Notes: generated by a model not told the origin, from the sequence alone. A DNA stretch of 64,000 nt from RSA9 sp036381195 (GCA_036381195.1 DASVDH010000089.1:1-64000); one strand, 5' to 3'; counted from the stretch's first letter, positions 26,466 to 36,300 are shown. A program made the numbers and translations.

Positions 26466-28253
26466 ATGAAGTCGCTCGCCCCCGCCCTCTTCGCCGCCTT
26501 CGCCGCGTCCGGCACCGCCGGGCAGGAGAGTCCTCCCGCCGCCCGGGCGGGCACCCCCGCGCCATGCCCGGACGGCGTGATCAGCTACGTCTTCATCGAC
26601 AACCACTCGATCTTCGACACCAGCGACCCCGAGCTGGATCGCCGCTTCGCCTGGGCCTACGGCATCGCGAACGCCTTGCACGCGCGCACGCGCGCGTATG
26701 TCATCCGCCGGGAGCTCCTCTTCGACGCCGGCGACTGCTACGACCCCCTCCTGCTCCGCGAGTCCGAGCGCCTGCTCCGCGCCTACGATTTCCTCTCGCA
26801 TGTGGACATCTTCGGCCTCCGGCAGCCGGACAGCACGTGGCATGTCATCGTGGACACGCGCGATGAATGGAGCACCCAGCTCGACCTCCGCGTCCGCTTC
26901 GACGGCGGCGTCCGCTTCGACGGCGTGCGCCTGCGCGAGAACAACCTGCTCGGGACCGGGCAGGCCGTGGCGTTCCACTACATCGAGCGCGATGTCACGC
27001 GCGACGTCATCGTCTCCTACGCCACGCCGCAGCTCGCGCGTACCCGTTGGGACCTGCGCGTCGCGGCCGGCCGCACCCGCGCCGGCACGCTCGTCGACCA
27101 GGTCATCGCCTACCCCTTCGTCGGCGAGATCGGCAAGTGGGCGTTCCGCCAGAGCTTCCGCCGCGAGGACCGCTTCTTCGACTACATCGCGGGCGACGCC
27201 GTCGAGAACGAAACCCGGGTGCTGTTCCCCGTCCGCGACAAGGCCGTTGACCTCGCCGCCATCGCGCGGGTCGGCCACCCCGGCGCGCTGACGCTGTTCG
27301 GCGTCGCCATCGGCTTCCGGGAGCTGTCCTTCCCGGGCGCCGACAGCGCCGAGATCGTACGCGGCAAGGACTTCAACGCCACCAGCGGAGCGGACTCCGC
27401 GCTCCTCGCCGAGATCCAGCGGCAGGCCGAGCCGGCCGAGAACGTCCGCCTCATGCTGTTGCTCGGAAAGCGCAACGTCCGCTGGGTCCAGCGCCGCGGC
27501 TTCGACAGCATGCGCGGCGTCCAGGACATCCGTCTCGGCGCCGAGGCCGAGCTCGCCATCGGCCGCTCCCTCGGCCTCGGCAGGACGGATCGCGACCTCA
27601 TCACCTCGCTCGGGCTCTACGGCGCCCGCGAGGACGCCGGCATCCTGCTCGCCGGCCACCTGCGGCTCGATGCGCGCAAGGACTACGACGACGGCGGCCG
27701 CTGGAAGGACCTCTTCGTCGAGGGCGAGGGGTTCGCGTACTGGAAGCCGGGAGGGGATTCGCGCCACACCCTCGTCCTCCGCGCCGCCGGTGCCGGCGGC
27801 TGGCAGACGCGTACGCCCTTCCAGCTCACGCTCGGGGGCGACCGCGCGCTCCGCGGCTACGCGCGCGAGCGCTTCCCGGGCGGCCGCCGCGTCATTTTCT
27901 CCGTCGAAGACCGCATCTACATCGGCTGGCCGCTCCCCGATGTCCTCGACCTCGGCGCCACGATCTTCGCCGACGTCGGCCGCGTCTGGCCCGGCGACGT
28001 CCCCTTCGGCACCGACTCCGGCTGGCGCACCACCGCGGGCTTCGGCCTCCGCGGCTCCTTCCCCGCCGGCGGCCGCACGACCTACCGCCTCGACCTCGCG
28101 TTCCCCGTCGGCCACCACGCCAAGCCGCGCGACGTCCGCCTCATCCTCTCCATCGGCGAGCTCCTCGGCCTCGTCACCCGCCCCGACGACACGCAGATGC
28201 CACGCGCCCGGACAAACGGCTTCAACGGCGAGCTCTTCCATTTCCCGAATTAG
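26466..28253 (+). CDS. Omp85/BamA-type outer-membrane protein with one POTRA-like domain
   Basis: 595 residues, with an N-terminal signal (about 1-20). Residues about 35-125 read as a POTRA-like unit: YVIRRELLFDAGDCYDP then LLRESERLLRAYDFLSHVDI. The rest is a beta barrel with the Omp85 strand signature LGGDRALRGYARERFPGG, then VFSVEDRIYIGWPLPDV-like strands and GATIFADVGRVW. Only one POTRA is visible against five in BamA, so it is more like the shorter surface-antigen or patatin-associated forms. It is likely to insert or translocate something at the outer membrane. Divergent from pckA, single gene. Confidence 0.75.
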   Translation: MKSLAPALFAAFAASGTAGQESPPAARAGTPAPCPDGVISYVFIDNHSIFDTSDPELDRRFAWAYGIANALHARTRAYVIRRELLFDAGDCYDPLLLRESERLLRAYDFLSHVDIFGLRQPDSTWHVIVDTRDEWSTQLDLRVRFDGGVRFDGVRLRENNLLGTGQAVAFHYIERDVTRDVIVSYATPQLARTRWDLRVAAGRTRAGTLVDQVIAYPFVGEIGKWAFRQSFRREDRFFDYIAGDAVENETRVLFPVRDKAVDLAAIARVGHPGALTLFGVAIGFRELSFPGADSAEIVRGKDFNATSGADSALLAEIQRQAEPAENVRLMLLLGKRNVRWVQRRGFDSMRGVQDIRLGAEAELAIGRSLGLGRTDRDLITSLGLYGAREDAGILLAGHLRLDARKDYDDGGRWKDLFVEGEGFAYWKPGGDSRHTLVLRAAGAGGWQTRTPFQLTLGGDRALRGYARERFPGGRRVIFSVEDRIYIGWPLPDVLDLGATIFADVGRVWPGDVPFGTDSGWRTTAGFGLRGSFPAGGRTTYRLDLAFPVGHHAKPRDVRLILSIGELLGLVTRPDDTQMPRARTNGFNGELFHFPN

Positions 28254-28604
28254 GGCCGGGGCGAGGGCAAGGGCGAGGGCGGGGGATGGGGATTCGAAAT
28301 TTGAAGCCCTTGACGATTCAGGACAATTCGTAGTCCTGAACGCCCCGCGAGCAGCCGTTCCGGAGTCGACGGCCGGACACGGGCACGCGTAGGCGTACGC
28401 GTACGGGAACACCACGCCGTAAACGGCCCCGGACGCCGCGAACGGCCCCACCCGCAATTCACCGGCAGTCCCGCCACCCGGGACGCGGGGGGATGTGGGG
28501 CGGCGGCCCGGGCGGAAGCGCTGGGTGGAAGGGCCGCCTCCGCCCGCAGTTCAGCAGTCCCCGGCCCTCGCACCCGCTCCGCGCCGGCCGTAGTTTCTGC
28601 ACTC
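28254..28604. repeat. Intergenic region with GGGCCGGGGCGAGGGC element
   Basis: 351 bp between two plus-strand genes. It begins right after the Omp85 stop with GGCCGGGGCGAGGGCAAGGG and GCGAGGGCGGGGG, the same arm as the hairpin after pckA but without its partner arm. A short, comparatively AT-rich segment follows (28290-28345), containing CAGGACAATTCGTAGTCCTG, whose ends CAGGAC/GTCCTG form a small inverted repeat. No coding pattern was seen. Confidence 0.45.
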
Positions 28605-29981
28605 ATGGACACCCGCCCCGTCCGCATCTCCGCCGCCTGGCTCCTGCCCGTCACCGCGCCGCCCATCCGCGGCGGCGCGCTGCTCGTGGACGCGCGCGGC
28701 CGCATCGCCGCGGTCGGGCCGGACCAGGCCGTCCCGCAACCGGAAGACGCGGAGCGCATCGACCTGGGCGACGCCGCGCTGCTGCCGGGTCTGATCAACG
28801 TGCACGCGCACCCCGAGCTCGCCGCGTTCCGCGGCCTGCTCGACGACCTGCCGTTCCACGAATGGATCCCGTGGGTGAACCGGCTGAAGCGCGATGCCGC
28901 GCTGGCCGCACAGGACTACGACGTCGCCGCTCACTGGACGTGCGTCGAAGCCCTCTCCGCCGGCATCACCACCCTCGCCGCGACCGAAGACTCCGGCGCG
29001 GCGCTGGACGCGCTGCGCGCGGCCGGCATGCGCGGCGTCGCCTACCGGGAGGTCTTCGGCCCCGCGCCCGAGCAGGCAGACGACGCGCTGGCGAAGCTGC
29101 GGCGCAAGGTCGAGGATATGCGCGCGCGGGAGACCGATCTCGTGCGCGTCGGAATCTCGCCCCACGCGCCCTACACCGTCTCCGACCGCCTCTACCGCAT
29201 GGCCGCGGAGTACGCCCGCGCCGAGGGGCTGCCGCTCGCCACGCACGCGGCCGAAGCCGACGCCGAACGCCGCCTCGTGACGCGGGGTGAGGGCCCGTTC
29301 GCCGAAGGGCTGCGGAAGCGCGGCATCGCCACGCCGCCCCGCGCACGCTCCACCATCGCGCTGCTCCGCGAGACAGGCGTGCTCGACACGCAGCCGCTCG
29401 TCATCCACTGCGTCACCGTGGACGACGACGACATCCGCACGCTCGCGGACCACGGCGCCGCCGTCGCGCACTGCCCCGTCGCCAACGCGCGGCTCGGCCA
29501 CGGCGCCGCGCCCGTGGCCGAGATGCTCGATGCCGGCATCACCGTCGCTGTCGGCACCGACTCGGTCGCCAGCAACAACCGCCTGGACCTGCTCGAGGAA
29601 GCGCGGATCGCGCAGGTGGTGCAGCGCGCGCGGCTGCGTTCCCACGATGCGCTGCCCGCCGACCGGCTGCTGCGCATGATCACGATCGACGCCGCGCGCG
29701 TCCTCGGGCTCGACGCGCGCATCGGCTCGCTCGACGTCGGCAAGGACGCCGACCTCTGCGCCGTCTCGCTCGCCGGCGCGCACGCGCTGCCGGTGCAGGA
29801 CCCGGCCGTCGCGCTGTTCCACCAGGCGCGCGGCGCGGACGTGGTGCTCGCGATGGTGCGGGGCAGGATCCTGTTCGGCGCCGGGCGGGAGCTTCCGGGC
29901 GACGTCGCCGCGCTGGCGGCGCGAATGCGGGAGCTGGCTGCACGGCTGGCCGCGGCGAGGTACGGGGCGCCGGCGTCGTGA
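28605..29981 (+). CDS. Amidohydrolase of the ATZ/TRZ (MtaD-like) family
   Basis: 458 residues. Metal and catalytic motifs are in the expected order: LINVHAHPEL (HxH) near residue 65, GISPHAPYTVS, PLATHAAEADAE, LVIHCVTVDDDD and VGTDSVASNNRLDLLEE. The composite-domain beta sandwich is formed by the first 60 and last 60 residues. The family includes 5-methylthioadenosine/S-adenosylhomocysteine deaminase and aminodeoxyfutalosine deaminase of the futalosine menaquinone route; the visible motifs cannot choose between them. It is a monocistronic plus-strand gene, convergent with a sugar ABC importer. Confidence 0.85.
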   Translation: MDTRPVRISAAWLLPVTAPPIRGGALLVDARGRIAAVGPDQAVPQPEDAERIDLGDAALLPGLINVHAHPELAAFRGLLDDLPFHEWIPWVNRLKRDAALAAQDYDVAAHWTCVEALSAGITTLAATEDSGAALDALRAAGMRGVAYREVFGPAPEQADDALAKLRRKVEDMRARETDLVRVGISPHAPYTVSDRLYRMAAEYARAEGLPLATHAAEADAERRLVTRGEGPFAEGLRKRGIATPPRARSTIALLRETGVLDTQPLVIHCVTVDDDDIRTLADHGAAVAHCPVANARLGHGAAPVAEMLDAGITVAVGTDSVASNNRLDLLEEARIAQVVQRARLRSHDALPADRLLRMITIDAARVLGLDARIGSLDVGKDADLCAVSLAGAHALPVQDPAVALFHQARGADVVLAMVRGRILFGAGRELPGDVAALAARMRELAARLAAARYGAPAS

Positions 29982-30033
29982 CGCGCGGCGGCGTTACTCC
30001 GGAGCCGTACAGCGCGCCCTGGTTGGCGCCGTA

Positions 30034-30057
30034 GCCGCCCGCGTTCCCTCGGGCGGC
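30034..30057. terminator. Hairpin between convergent genes
   Basis: Arms GCCGCCCG (30034-30041) and CGGGCGGC (30050-30057) pair perfectly with an 8-nt loop. It lies between the amidohydrolase stop and the UgpC-type ATPase stop, so it could serve both transcripts. No U-run is present. Confidence 0.45.
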
Positions 30058-30108
30058 GCGTCGCCGTTCAGCACGCCGCCGCGTCGCAGCGTCACGACCC
30101 CGGCTCCG

Positions 30109-31209
30109 TCAGCGATTCACCCTCACCCCGTCCGCCGCGTCGAACAGGTGCAGCCGCTCCCGCCGCAGCCGCAGCCCGACCTCCGTCCCCTCCGCGAGCT
30201 CCGCCTCCGCGGACGTGACCAGCACCAGCTCGCGATCGCGCATGGCCCCGGGCCGGGCGAGGTGCACGAGCAGGTCGCTGCCGAGCGGCTCGACCACGTC
30301 CACGCGCGCGGTCAGGTCCGCGCCTTCCGGCGCCACCACCTCGAGATCCTGCGGCCGTGCGCCGAGCATCAGCTCGCGGCCGGCCGGCTCTCGCTCGAGC
30401 GTGATGCCGTCGAGCGCGAGCGCGAAGCCGTCGCACGCGAGGCGAGGCGCGCCGTCGTCGCCCGCCTCGAGCGTGCAGCGGAAGAAGTTCATGGCCGGCG
30501 AGCCGACGAACCCCGCGACGAAGACGTTCGCCGGCCGGCGGTACACCTCGAGCGGCGGCGCGACCTGCTGCAACCGCCCCTCGCTCATCACCGCGATGCG
30601 GTCGCCCAGCGTCATCGCCTCTTCCTGGTCGTGGGTGACGTACAGCATCGTCGCGCCCAGCTCGCGGTGCATGCGCGCCAGCTCCGCGCGCGTCTGCACG
30701 CGCAGCTTCGCATCCAGGTTGGAGAGCGGCTCGTCGAACAGGAAGGCGCGCGGCTCGCGCACGATCGCGCGGCCCAGCGCCACGCGTTGCCGCTGCCCGC
30801 CCGAGAGCTGCGCGGGCTTGCGGTCCAGGTACTCCTCGAGCCCCAGCTTCCTCGCCACGGCGGCGACGCGTTCCGCGATCACGTCCTTCGGCACCCGCCG
30901 CATGCGCAGCCCGAACTCCATGTTCTCGCGCACCGTCTTGTGCGGGTAGAGCGCGTAGCTCTGGAACACCATCGCCAGGTCGCGGTGCTGCGGCGGGACC
31001 TGCGTCACGTCCTCCTCGCCCAGCAGGATCCGCCCGCGCGTCGGCGTCTCGAGCCCCGCCACCATCCGCAGCACCGTGCTCTTGCCGCTCCCCGACGGGC
31101 CGACGAGCACCATGAACTCGCCATCCGCCACCTCCAGCTCCACGCCCGCCGACGCGACGTGGCCGTTCGGGTAGACCTTGTGGACGTCTTCGAGCCGGAT
31201 CGATGCCAT
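30109..31209 (-). CDS. Sugar ABC transporter ATP-binding protein, UgpC/MalK-type
   Basis: 366 residues, typical of the MalK/UgpC/MsmK group. Walker A GPSGSGKSTVLRMVAG, signature LSGGQRQRVALGRAI, Walker B FLFDEPLSNLDAKLR and the H-loop MLYVTHDQEEA are all seen. A C-terminal OB/TOBE regulatory domain (about 240-366) holds LMLGARPQDLEVV. It energises the two permeases upstream; the start is 3 nt after the MalG-like stop. These ATPases couple import of oligosaccharides, polyols or glycerol 3-phosphate. Confidence 0.95.
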   Translation of the reverse strand: MASIRLEDVHKVYPNGHVASAGVELEVADGEFMVLVGPSGSGKSTVLRMVAGLETPTRGRILLGEEDVTQVPPQHRDLAMVFQSYALYPHKTVRENMEFGLRMRRVPKDVIAERVAAVARKLGLEEYLDRKPAQLSGGQRQRVALGRAIVREPRAFLFDEPLSNLDAKLRVQTRAELARMHRELGATMLYVTHDQEEAMTLGDRIAVMSEGRLQQVAPPLEVYRRPANVFVAGFVGSPAMNFFRCTLEAGDDGAPRLACDGFALALDGITLEREPAGRELMLGARPQDLEVVAPEGADLTARVDVVEPLGSDLLVHLARPGAMRDRELVLVTSAEAELAEGTEVGLRLRRERLHLFDAADGVRVNR

Positions 31210-31212
31210 GCG

Positions 31213-32169
31213 TCACCCCTTGACTGCGCCGGCCGTGAGCCCCTGCACGATCCGGCGCTGGAAGAACAGCACGAGCAGCGCGACGGGCGCCGTCGCCACC
31301 ACCGCCGCGGCCAGGATCTGGCCCCACGGCACCTGGTACTGCCCGCGGAACAGCGCGATCGCGACCGGCACGGTCTGCCGCTCGGGCCCCAGCGTGAACG
31401 ACAGCGCGAAGAGGAACTCGTTCCACGCGTACAGGAACGTCAGGATCGCCGTGGTCGCGAGCCCGGGCAGGGATAGCGGCAGGATCACCTCGCGCAGCGT
31501 GGCGAGGCGGCCCGCGCCGTCCACCGCCGCCGCCTCCTCCAGCTCGCGCGGGAGCTGGCGGAAGAAGCCCGTGAGCAGCCAGACCGTGAGCGGCAGCGCG
31601 AACGTCATGTACGGGAAGATCAGACCCGGGTACGTGTTGATCAGCCGCAGCTCGCGCAGCATCAGGTACAGCGGCGGCACGATCGAGATCTGCGGGAACA
31701 TCGTCACCGCGAGGATGAACCCCAGGATCGCCGCCTTGCCGCGGAACCGCAAGCGGGCCAGCGCGTACGCGCACAGCGCGCCGACGACGACGGAGAGCGC
31801 CGTCGTCGTCCCCGCCACGACCAGCGAGTTGCGGATCGGCAGCCAGAAGTCCCGCTCCTCGAACAGCGCGCGGTAGTGGTCGAGCACCAGCTCCCGCGGG
31901 AACAGCGACGGCGCCTCGAACAGCCGCGACTCCGGCGCCAGCGACGAGACCACCGCCCAGTAGAGCGGGAACGCGCTCGCCAGCACGAGCGCGCCGACCG
32001 CCAGGCCCGGCAGCGCGCGAGCCAGCCGCCCGACGCCGGATCGCGCTCGCGCGCCGGCCCGCCGCATGCCGCCCGGGCCGCCGGCACCGGCGCCGCCCAC
32101 CGCCGCAGCGCCCGGACCCGCGCGCCCAGCCGCCGCCCGTGCGGCGCCCGCCACGCGCACGCCGCTCAT
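31213..32169 (-). CDS. ABC sugar permease, MalG-type
   Basis: 318 residues from ATG 32169, which overlaps the MalF-type stop as ATGA. The first 40 residues are Gly/Ala/Arg-rich and the fold begins at LARALPGLAVGALVLASAFPLYW. Six membrane helices and the EAA loop with LEEAAAVDGAGRLATLREVILPLSLPG identify a binding-protein-dependent permease. Substrate specificity cannot be read, but MalFG-type systems import sugars. Confidence 0.93.
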   Translation of the reverse strand: MSGVRVAGAARAAAGRAGPGAAAVGGAGAGGPGGMRRAGARARSGVGRLARALPGLAVGALVLASAFPLYWAVVSSLAPESRLFEAPSLFPRELVLDHYRALFEERDFWLPIRNSLVVAGTTTALSVVVGALCAYALARLRFRGKAAILGFILAVTMFPQISIVPPLYLMLRELRLINTYPGLIFPYMTFALPLTVWLLTGFFRQLPRELEEAAAVDGAGRLATLREVILPLSLPGLATTAILTFLYAWNEFLFALSFTLGPERQTVPVAIALFRGQYQVPWGQILAAAVVATAPVALLVLFFQRRIVQGLTAGAVKG

Positions 32170-33056
32170 CGCCGCTCCCCCGTCAGGTCCGCGCCCAGGA
32201 CGCTGATGTAGAACACGGCCAGCGCGAACGTGACCAGGAAGATGATCACGGACAGCGCTGAGCCGTAGCCGAAGCGCAGGTAGTTGAGCAGCGAGTTGAA
32301 CGCGTACAGCGCGATCGGCTCCGTGGACGTGCCCGGTCCCCCGCCCGTCATCACGTAGATCAGGTCGAACACGCGGAACGCGTCCAGCGTGCGGAAGATC
32401 AGCGCGACCAGGATCGCGGGCTTCAGCAGCGGCAACGTCACGTGCACGAACTGGCGCCACGCGCCCGCGCCGTCGATCCGCGCCGCCTCGTACAGCTCCG
32501 CGTCGATGTTCTGCAAACCCGCCAGCAGCAGCAGCGCGACGAACGGCGTCATCTTCCACACGTCCGCCAGGATCACCGGCACCCACGCCGCCACGGCATC
32601 GATGAACCAGACGAACGAGCGCTCGACGAGGCCGACGTCCGCCAGCACCGCGTTCACGATGCCCGCCTGACCCTCGAACATGAAGCGCCAGACCAGCGCC
32701 GCGACGACCGTCGGGATCGCCCACGGCACCAGCACCGCCACGCGCACCAGCCCGCGCCCGCGGTACGCACGGTTCAGCGCCAGCGCGAGCACCAGACCCA
32801 GCAGCAGCTCCAGCGTCACGCTGCCCGCGGTGAAGATGCCGGTGTGCAGCAGCGCGCCCCAGAAGCGCGCATCGCCCAGCGCCTCGGCGTAGTGGTCCAG
32901 CCCGACGAACGGCCGGCCCAGCCACGGCATGCGCAGGTCGTGCAGGTGCAGCGACTCCCAGACCGTCCAGCCCAGCGGGAACAGCGCGATCAGCGCGATG
33001 ACCGCGAGCGCCGGCAGCACGAAGCCCCAGGCGAGCCGCGCCTCGCGGGCCTCCAT
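32166..33056 (-). CDS. ABC sugar permease, MalF-type
   Basis: About 296 residues from ATG 33056, starting MEAREARLAWGFVLPALAV, the usual start of this family (280-310 residues). The EAA motif LYEAARIDGAGAWRQFVHVTLPLLKP is clear, with six helices. An ATG at 33179 with GGGGGAG just before it would add 41 Pro/Gly-rich residues, so the start is not certain. The stop overlaps the MalG-type start. Together with the downstream permease it forms the inner-membrane channel of the importer. Confidence 0.9.
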   Translation of the reverse strand: MEAREARLAWGFVLPALAVIALIALFPLGWTVWESLHLHDLRMPWLGRPFVGLDHYAEALGDARFWGALLHTGIFTAGSVTLELLLGLVLALALNRAYRGRGLVRVAVLVPWAIPTVVAALVWRFMFEGQAGIVNAVLADVGLVERSFVWFIDAVAAWVPVILADVWKMTPFVALLLLAGLQNIDAELYEAARIDGAGAWRQFVHVTLPLLKPAILVALIFRTLDAFRVFDLIYVMTGGGPGTSTEPIALYAFNSLLNYLRFGYGSALSVIIFLVTFALAVFYISVLGADLTGERR

Positions 33057-33192
33057 GCTCCGCTGCGGCGCGGGCGGAAGGACGGCCGCCCCAGCCGGGC
33101 CGGCCGGGAGGTGCCCGCCCCCGCGCGGCGCTGGAGCGACGGCGCGCTCCGGAACCGTGCCGTGGGGCACGCGCCCCATAGCTCCCCCGCCC

Positions 33193-34548
33193 TCACCGCC
33201 CGGCCGCAACCCGCGCCTCCGCGCTCGCAGCGTTGCCCGGCGCCGCCACGCCGGCCGCAACCCTCGCCCTCGGCTGGAGGCCGGCCCGCTCCAGCAACTC
33301 GCGCATCTCCCTCGCCGCGTCCGCCAGCGCCGCGGCCGGCTCCTGCTGGCCGGTCAACGCGCGGTGCAGGCGGACCTGGAGCAGCTCCGAGAGCTGCGTG
33401 TAGACCGGCGTGACGGGCCGCGGCTCCGCCCGCGCGATGATCGCCCGCGCCTGCGCCGGCGGCACCGCGAGCGACGCGGCCAGCACCGGGTCGTCGTACA
33501 GCGCGGGCCGCGTCGGGTACTGCCCCACCACCCGCGCGCGCTCGAGCATCTGCTCCGGCCGCGTCAGGTACTCGATCACCGCGTACGCCGCCTCCGGGTG
33601 CTCCGTGTACGCGTTCACGGCGAGCTGCGCGCCGCCCAGCGCCGCGGTCGGCTCGCCGCCCGGCGCCGCCGGCATCGGCGCCACCGCGAACCGGCCCGCC
33701 ACCCGCGACTGCGCGCTGTCCGCCAGCAGCGCGTACGCGTACGGCCAGTTCCGCATCAGCACCGCCTGCCCGTTCTGGAACGCGAACCGCGTCTGCTCCT
33801 CCTGCCACGTCAGCGCCGCGCGCGGCACGAGCCCGCTCTCGATCGCGTCCCGCATGTACTCCAGTGCACGCACCGCCGGTTCCTCGTCGACGACGACGCG
33901 CCCCTCCGCGTCCAGGATCGCGCCGCCGAACCCGCCCAGGTGCTCGAGGAACACCGTCACCAGCCCCTCGTAGCGCGCGCCCTGCCACACGAAGCCGTAC
34001 GGCGCCGCGCCCCGCTCGCGTGCGCCGCGCGCGAACGCGCTCAGCTCCTCGAACGTCTCCGGCGCGCGCGGCAGCAGGTCCGTGCGCCAGTACAGCATCC
34101 CCACATCCACGAACCACGGCAGCGCGAAGAGCCGCCCGCGCCAGCGGTTCGCCTCGATGGTCGCGGGGAAGAACGAGTCGACCGGCGGTGTGAACCGGTC
34201 CAGCGGCAGGATCCAGCCGGCGGCCGCGAACTCCGGCGTCCAGATCACGTCGAGCTGGAGGACGTCCGGGTCGCCCGCGCGCGCGTTCAACCACTGCACG
34301 TAGAGCTGGTGCCGCTGATCGGCCGCGTCCGGAGTCGGCTGGATCTCCACGCGGATGCCCGGGTTCGCCTCCATGAACCGCGCGAGCTGCGTGCGCAGGA
34401 CCTCCGCCTCCGCGCCCAGCGCGCTGCCGGAGAAGCGGACGACGACACCCTCCTCCGCCGGCGCGCCGCACGCCGCACACGCGGCCGCCGCGAGCAGCGG
34501 GGCTGCGAGCCGGCGAACGCAGGGCGATGCGCGCATGACTCGGAGCAT
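33193..34548 (-). CDS. Extracellular sugar-binding lipoprotein (ABC, family 1)
   Basis: 451 residues from ATG 34548, preceded by GGGAGGG. The signal ends AAAACAACG with a Cys at about 27, so it is a lipoprotein. It has the MalE-like (SBP_bac_1) layout: VVVRFSGSALGAEAEVLRTQ, NPGIRVEIQ, DVLQLDVIWTPEFAAAGW, GRLFALPWFVDVGMLYWRTDLL and EYLTRPEQM. It captures the ligand for the MalFG/UgpC importer. The open frame continues upstream to 35562 across the LURP-one gene, but that stretch is shadow sequence. Confidence 0.94.
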   Translation of the reverse strand: MLRVMRASPCVRRLAAPLLAAAACAACGAPAEEGVVVRFSGSALGAEAEVLRTQLARFMEANPGIRVEIQPTPDAADQRHQLYVQWLNARAGDPDVLQLDVIWTPEFAAAGWILPLDRFTPPVDSFFPATIEANRWRGRLFALPWFVDVGMLYWRTDLLPRAPETFEELSAFARGARERGAAPYGFVWQGARYEGLVTVFLEHLGGFGGAILDAEGRVVVDEEPAVRALEYMRDAIESGLVPRAALTWQEEQTRFAFQNGQAVLMRNWPYAYALLADSAQSRVAGRFAVAPMPAAPGGEPTAALGGAQLAVNAYTEHPEAAYAVIEYLTRPEQMLERARVVGQYPTRPALYDDPVLAASLAVPPAQARAIIARAEPRPVTPVYTQLSELLQVRLHRALTGQQEPAAALADAAREMRELLERAGLQPRARVAAGVAAPGNAASAEARVAAGR

Positions 34549-34592
34549 GACCCTCCCGTGGAGACGGAGACAGCGCCGACGATCCGGACCCG

Positions 34593-35177
34593 CTACCCCC
34601 GCCGCCGCTCCAGCAGCACCATCATCAGGATGCTCAGCACGGCGAGCGCCTCGTCCGCCGGCTCCACGGGAGCCAGACGCTCGATGCGGAAGCGGCCCTC
34701 GAGGAACGCCGGCTGCTTCTGAACGCGGAGGAGAGGCTGTCCGTCCGCGCGCGTGATGCGGTACGCGGGGTTGAACACGTAGCCGGACAGCAGGTTCAGG
34801 ATCGGGATCTGGAGGAGCATGCCGTCCAGCATCTTGATCCAGCCGTTCTCCTCGCGGATCGTGAAGATCGGCGCGCCGTCGCGCAGCACCTCGTAGTGTG
34901 CCTTCCAGAACGATCGGAGGCCCATGCGCTTCAGCGCGCCGAACGGCCTCCCATCCGTGCCCTGGAAGCGGTACGTCGCCGAGATGTCCAGGACGCGGTC
35001 CGCAAGGATGTGCGCCACGGGACGCGTCTGCTCGACATCGGCGAACACCGTGACGGCTTCCTTCAGCTTGAACGCCTTCTGCTTGACGTAGAACAGGACC
35101 TGCCCCGTCGCGTCGGTCACCGTGAACTGCGGCGCTACCGCCATCACCTTGAAGCTCAAGGTCAGCGGGTAGTTCAT
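34593..35177 (-). CDS. LURP-one-related (Tubby-like fold) protein
   Basis: 194 residues. The pattern MAVAPQFTVTDATGQVLFYVKQKAFKLKEAVTVFADVEQ, then HYEVLRDGAPIFTIRE and AYRITRADGQPLLRVQKQPAFLEGRF matches LURP-one-related proteins, a 12-strand barrel around a central helix related to Tubby and phospholipid scramblases. A hydrophobic helix near residue 180 (LAVLSILMMVLLE) could anchor or fill the barrel. Function in bacteria is unknown; lipid binding is the family expectation. It precedes the sugar importer genes with 44 bp between, but has no evident tie to them. Confidence 0.85.
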   Translation of the reverse strand: MNYPLTLSFKVMAVAPQFTVTDATGQVLFYVKQKAFKLKEAVTVFADVEQTRPVAHILADRVLDISATYRFQGTDGRPFGALKRMGLRSFWKAHYEVLRDGAPIFTIREENGWIKMLDGMLLQIPILNLLSGYVFNPAYRITRADGQPLLRVQKQPAFLEGRFRIERLAPVEPADEALAVLSILMMVLLERRRG

Positions 35178-35413
35178 GGGGTTTCCTCCGCTTCGGCGCG
35201 GGGGGTTCCCGGCGCTCGATGGTGGATGGCCCCGCGGTGATGCTGGCCACGACGCTCCGCGGCCCGCCGGCAGGGGCCGACCCAGAGTGCAGCTTCGCGT
35301 GTTCCGGCGTCAAGCCTGGAAGTGCGGGGCGCTGCTCGTTCCCAGCTCGGGTGACAGCGGAGCCTGGCTCTGCTCGCGATCCGCTCTGACGCACTCGCCC
35401 GCTAGTTGCCTCG

Positions 35414-36004
35414 TCACGGCTCCGCGCTCCAGAGCAGACGCCAGTCGTCCTCTCGCGGGCCACCGAGCAGGCCGCCGACGAGACCGCCCAGAATCGCACC
35501 GGCCCCGCCCATGATCGCCATCCCGGCCATCCCACGGGCGAGGCCGCCATCCCCGCCCGCATCCGGATCGTCGACCGACCCGAGAAGGAACCCGATCACG
35601 CCGGCCGGCACACCGCCGAGCGCCGCGCCGATCCACACGCTCGCGGGGACACGCCTCTCCTGCATCTCCACGCGCTCGACCGCCGCCAAAGAGATTCTGC
35701 CACCCACGAGCGCGACGTCCGTCGCCGTGACGTTGACGACCGTGCCCCGGATCTCGCGGCCCCCTCCACTGATCCTGAGGAACCGGTTCCGCCGCTGCGC
35801 CTCGCGCAGCACCTGCTCCAGCTCGGGCCGCGACGCGCTCGGGTCCGCCGCATCCGCCGCGACCGGCACCGTTGCGGCGGACCGGCCGCTCGCACACGAA
35901 GCCGCCAGCATGCAGATGATCAACGGACGAGCCCAACGGCCTCCGCGGATAGCGGCATCGGGGATGTCGTTGCGCATTGGATTCACGGTCAGCGGGGAGT
36001 CCAT
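35414..36004 (-). CDS. Lipoprotein with glycine-zipper tail, unknown function
   Basis: 196 residues from ATG 36004 (AGGAG lies 12 nt upstream; a second ATG at 35977 would fit the signal equally well). The signal ends ICMLAASCASG with a lipobox. A small beta-rich region (about 100-140, ISGGGREIRGTVVNVTATDVALVGG) is followed by a glycine-rich hydrophobic region, GAALGGVPAGVIGFLLG and GGAGAILGGLVGGLLGG, a glycine-zipper. Glycine-zipper lipoproteins often associate with the outer membrane. No family was recognised. Confidence 0.6.
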   Translation of the reverse strand: MDSPLTVNPMRNDIPDAAIRGGRWARPLIICMLAASCASGRSAATVPVAADAADPSASRPELEQVLREAQRRNRFLRISGGGREIRGTVVNVTATDVALVGGRISLAAVERVEMQERRVPASVWIGAALGGVPAGVIGFLLGSVDDPDAGGDGGLARGMAGMAIMGGAGAILGGLVGGLLGGPREDDWRLLWSAEP

Positions 36005-36300
36005 TCGCGTTGTCCGCTCCTGGGCGGGGCGGTGTCGGCGTTGGAGCGCCGAGTCAGTGATCCGGCGTCCGGCTCCATGGATGCGATCCCGACCAGACGC
36101 TGTCAAACGATCCTCCCTCCCGCCCCCTCTCACCTGCCATGATTGGGAATCGACTGCGCCCCCTCCAGCGCTTCACTGCCCGCCCCCGCCTTGCCCCGCC
36201 CGCCCACCGATCGCCATGTTCACCGTCTGTCGTGAACCGGCGAGGTCCGTCGCGGCCGCGTGGCAGCATCGGAGCCCGCCGCCCGGGCCGGTCGAAGGAG

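Noticed and set aside
26259..28457. 732-residue minus-strand frame opposite the Omp85-like gene
   Set aside because: Glu/Ala/Val-rich shadow; the plus strand holds a signal peptide and barrel motifs.
34549..35562. N-terminal extension of the sugar-binding lipoprotein frame
   Set aside because: It overlaps the LURP-one gene in another frame and lacks a signal; the lipobox and Shine-Dalgarno support ATG 34548.
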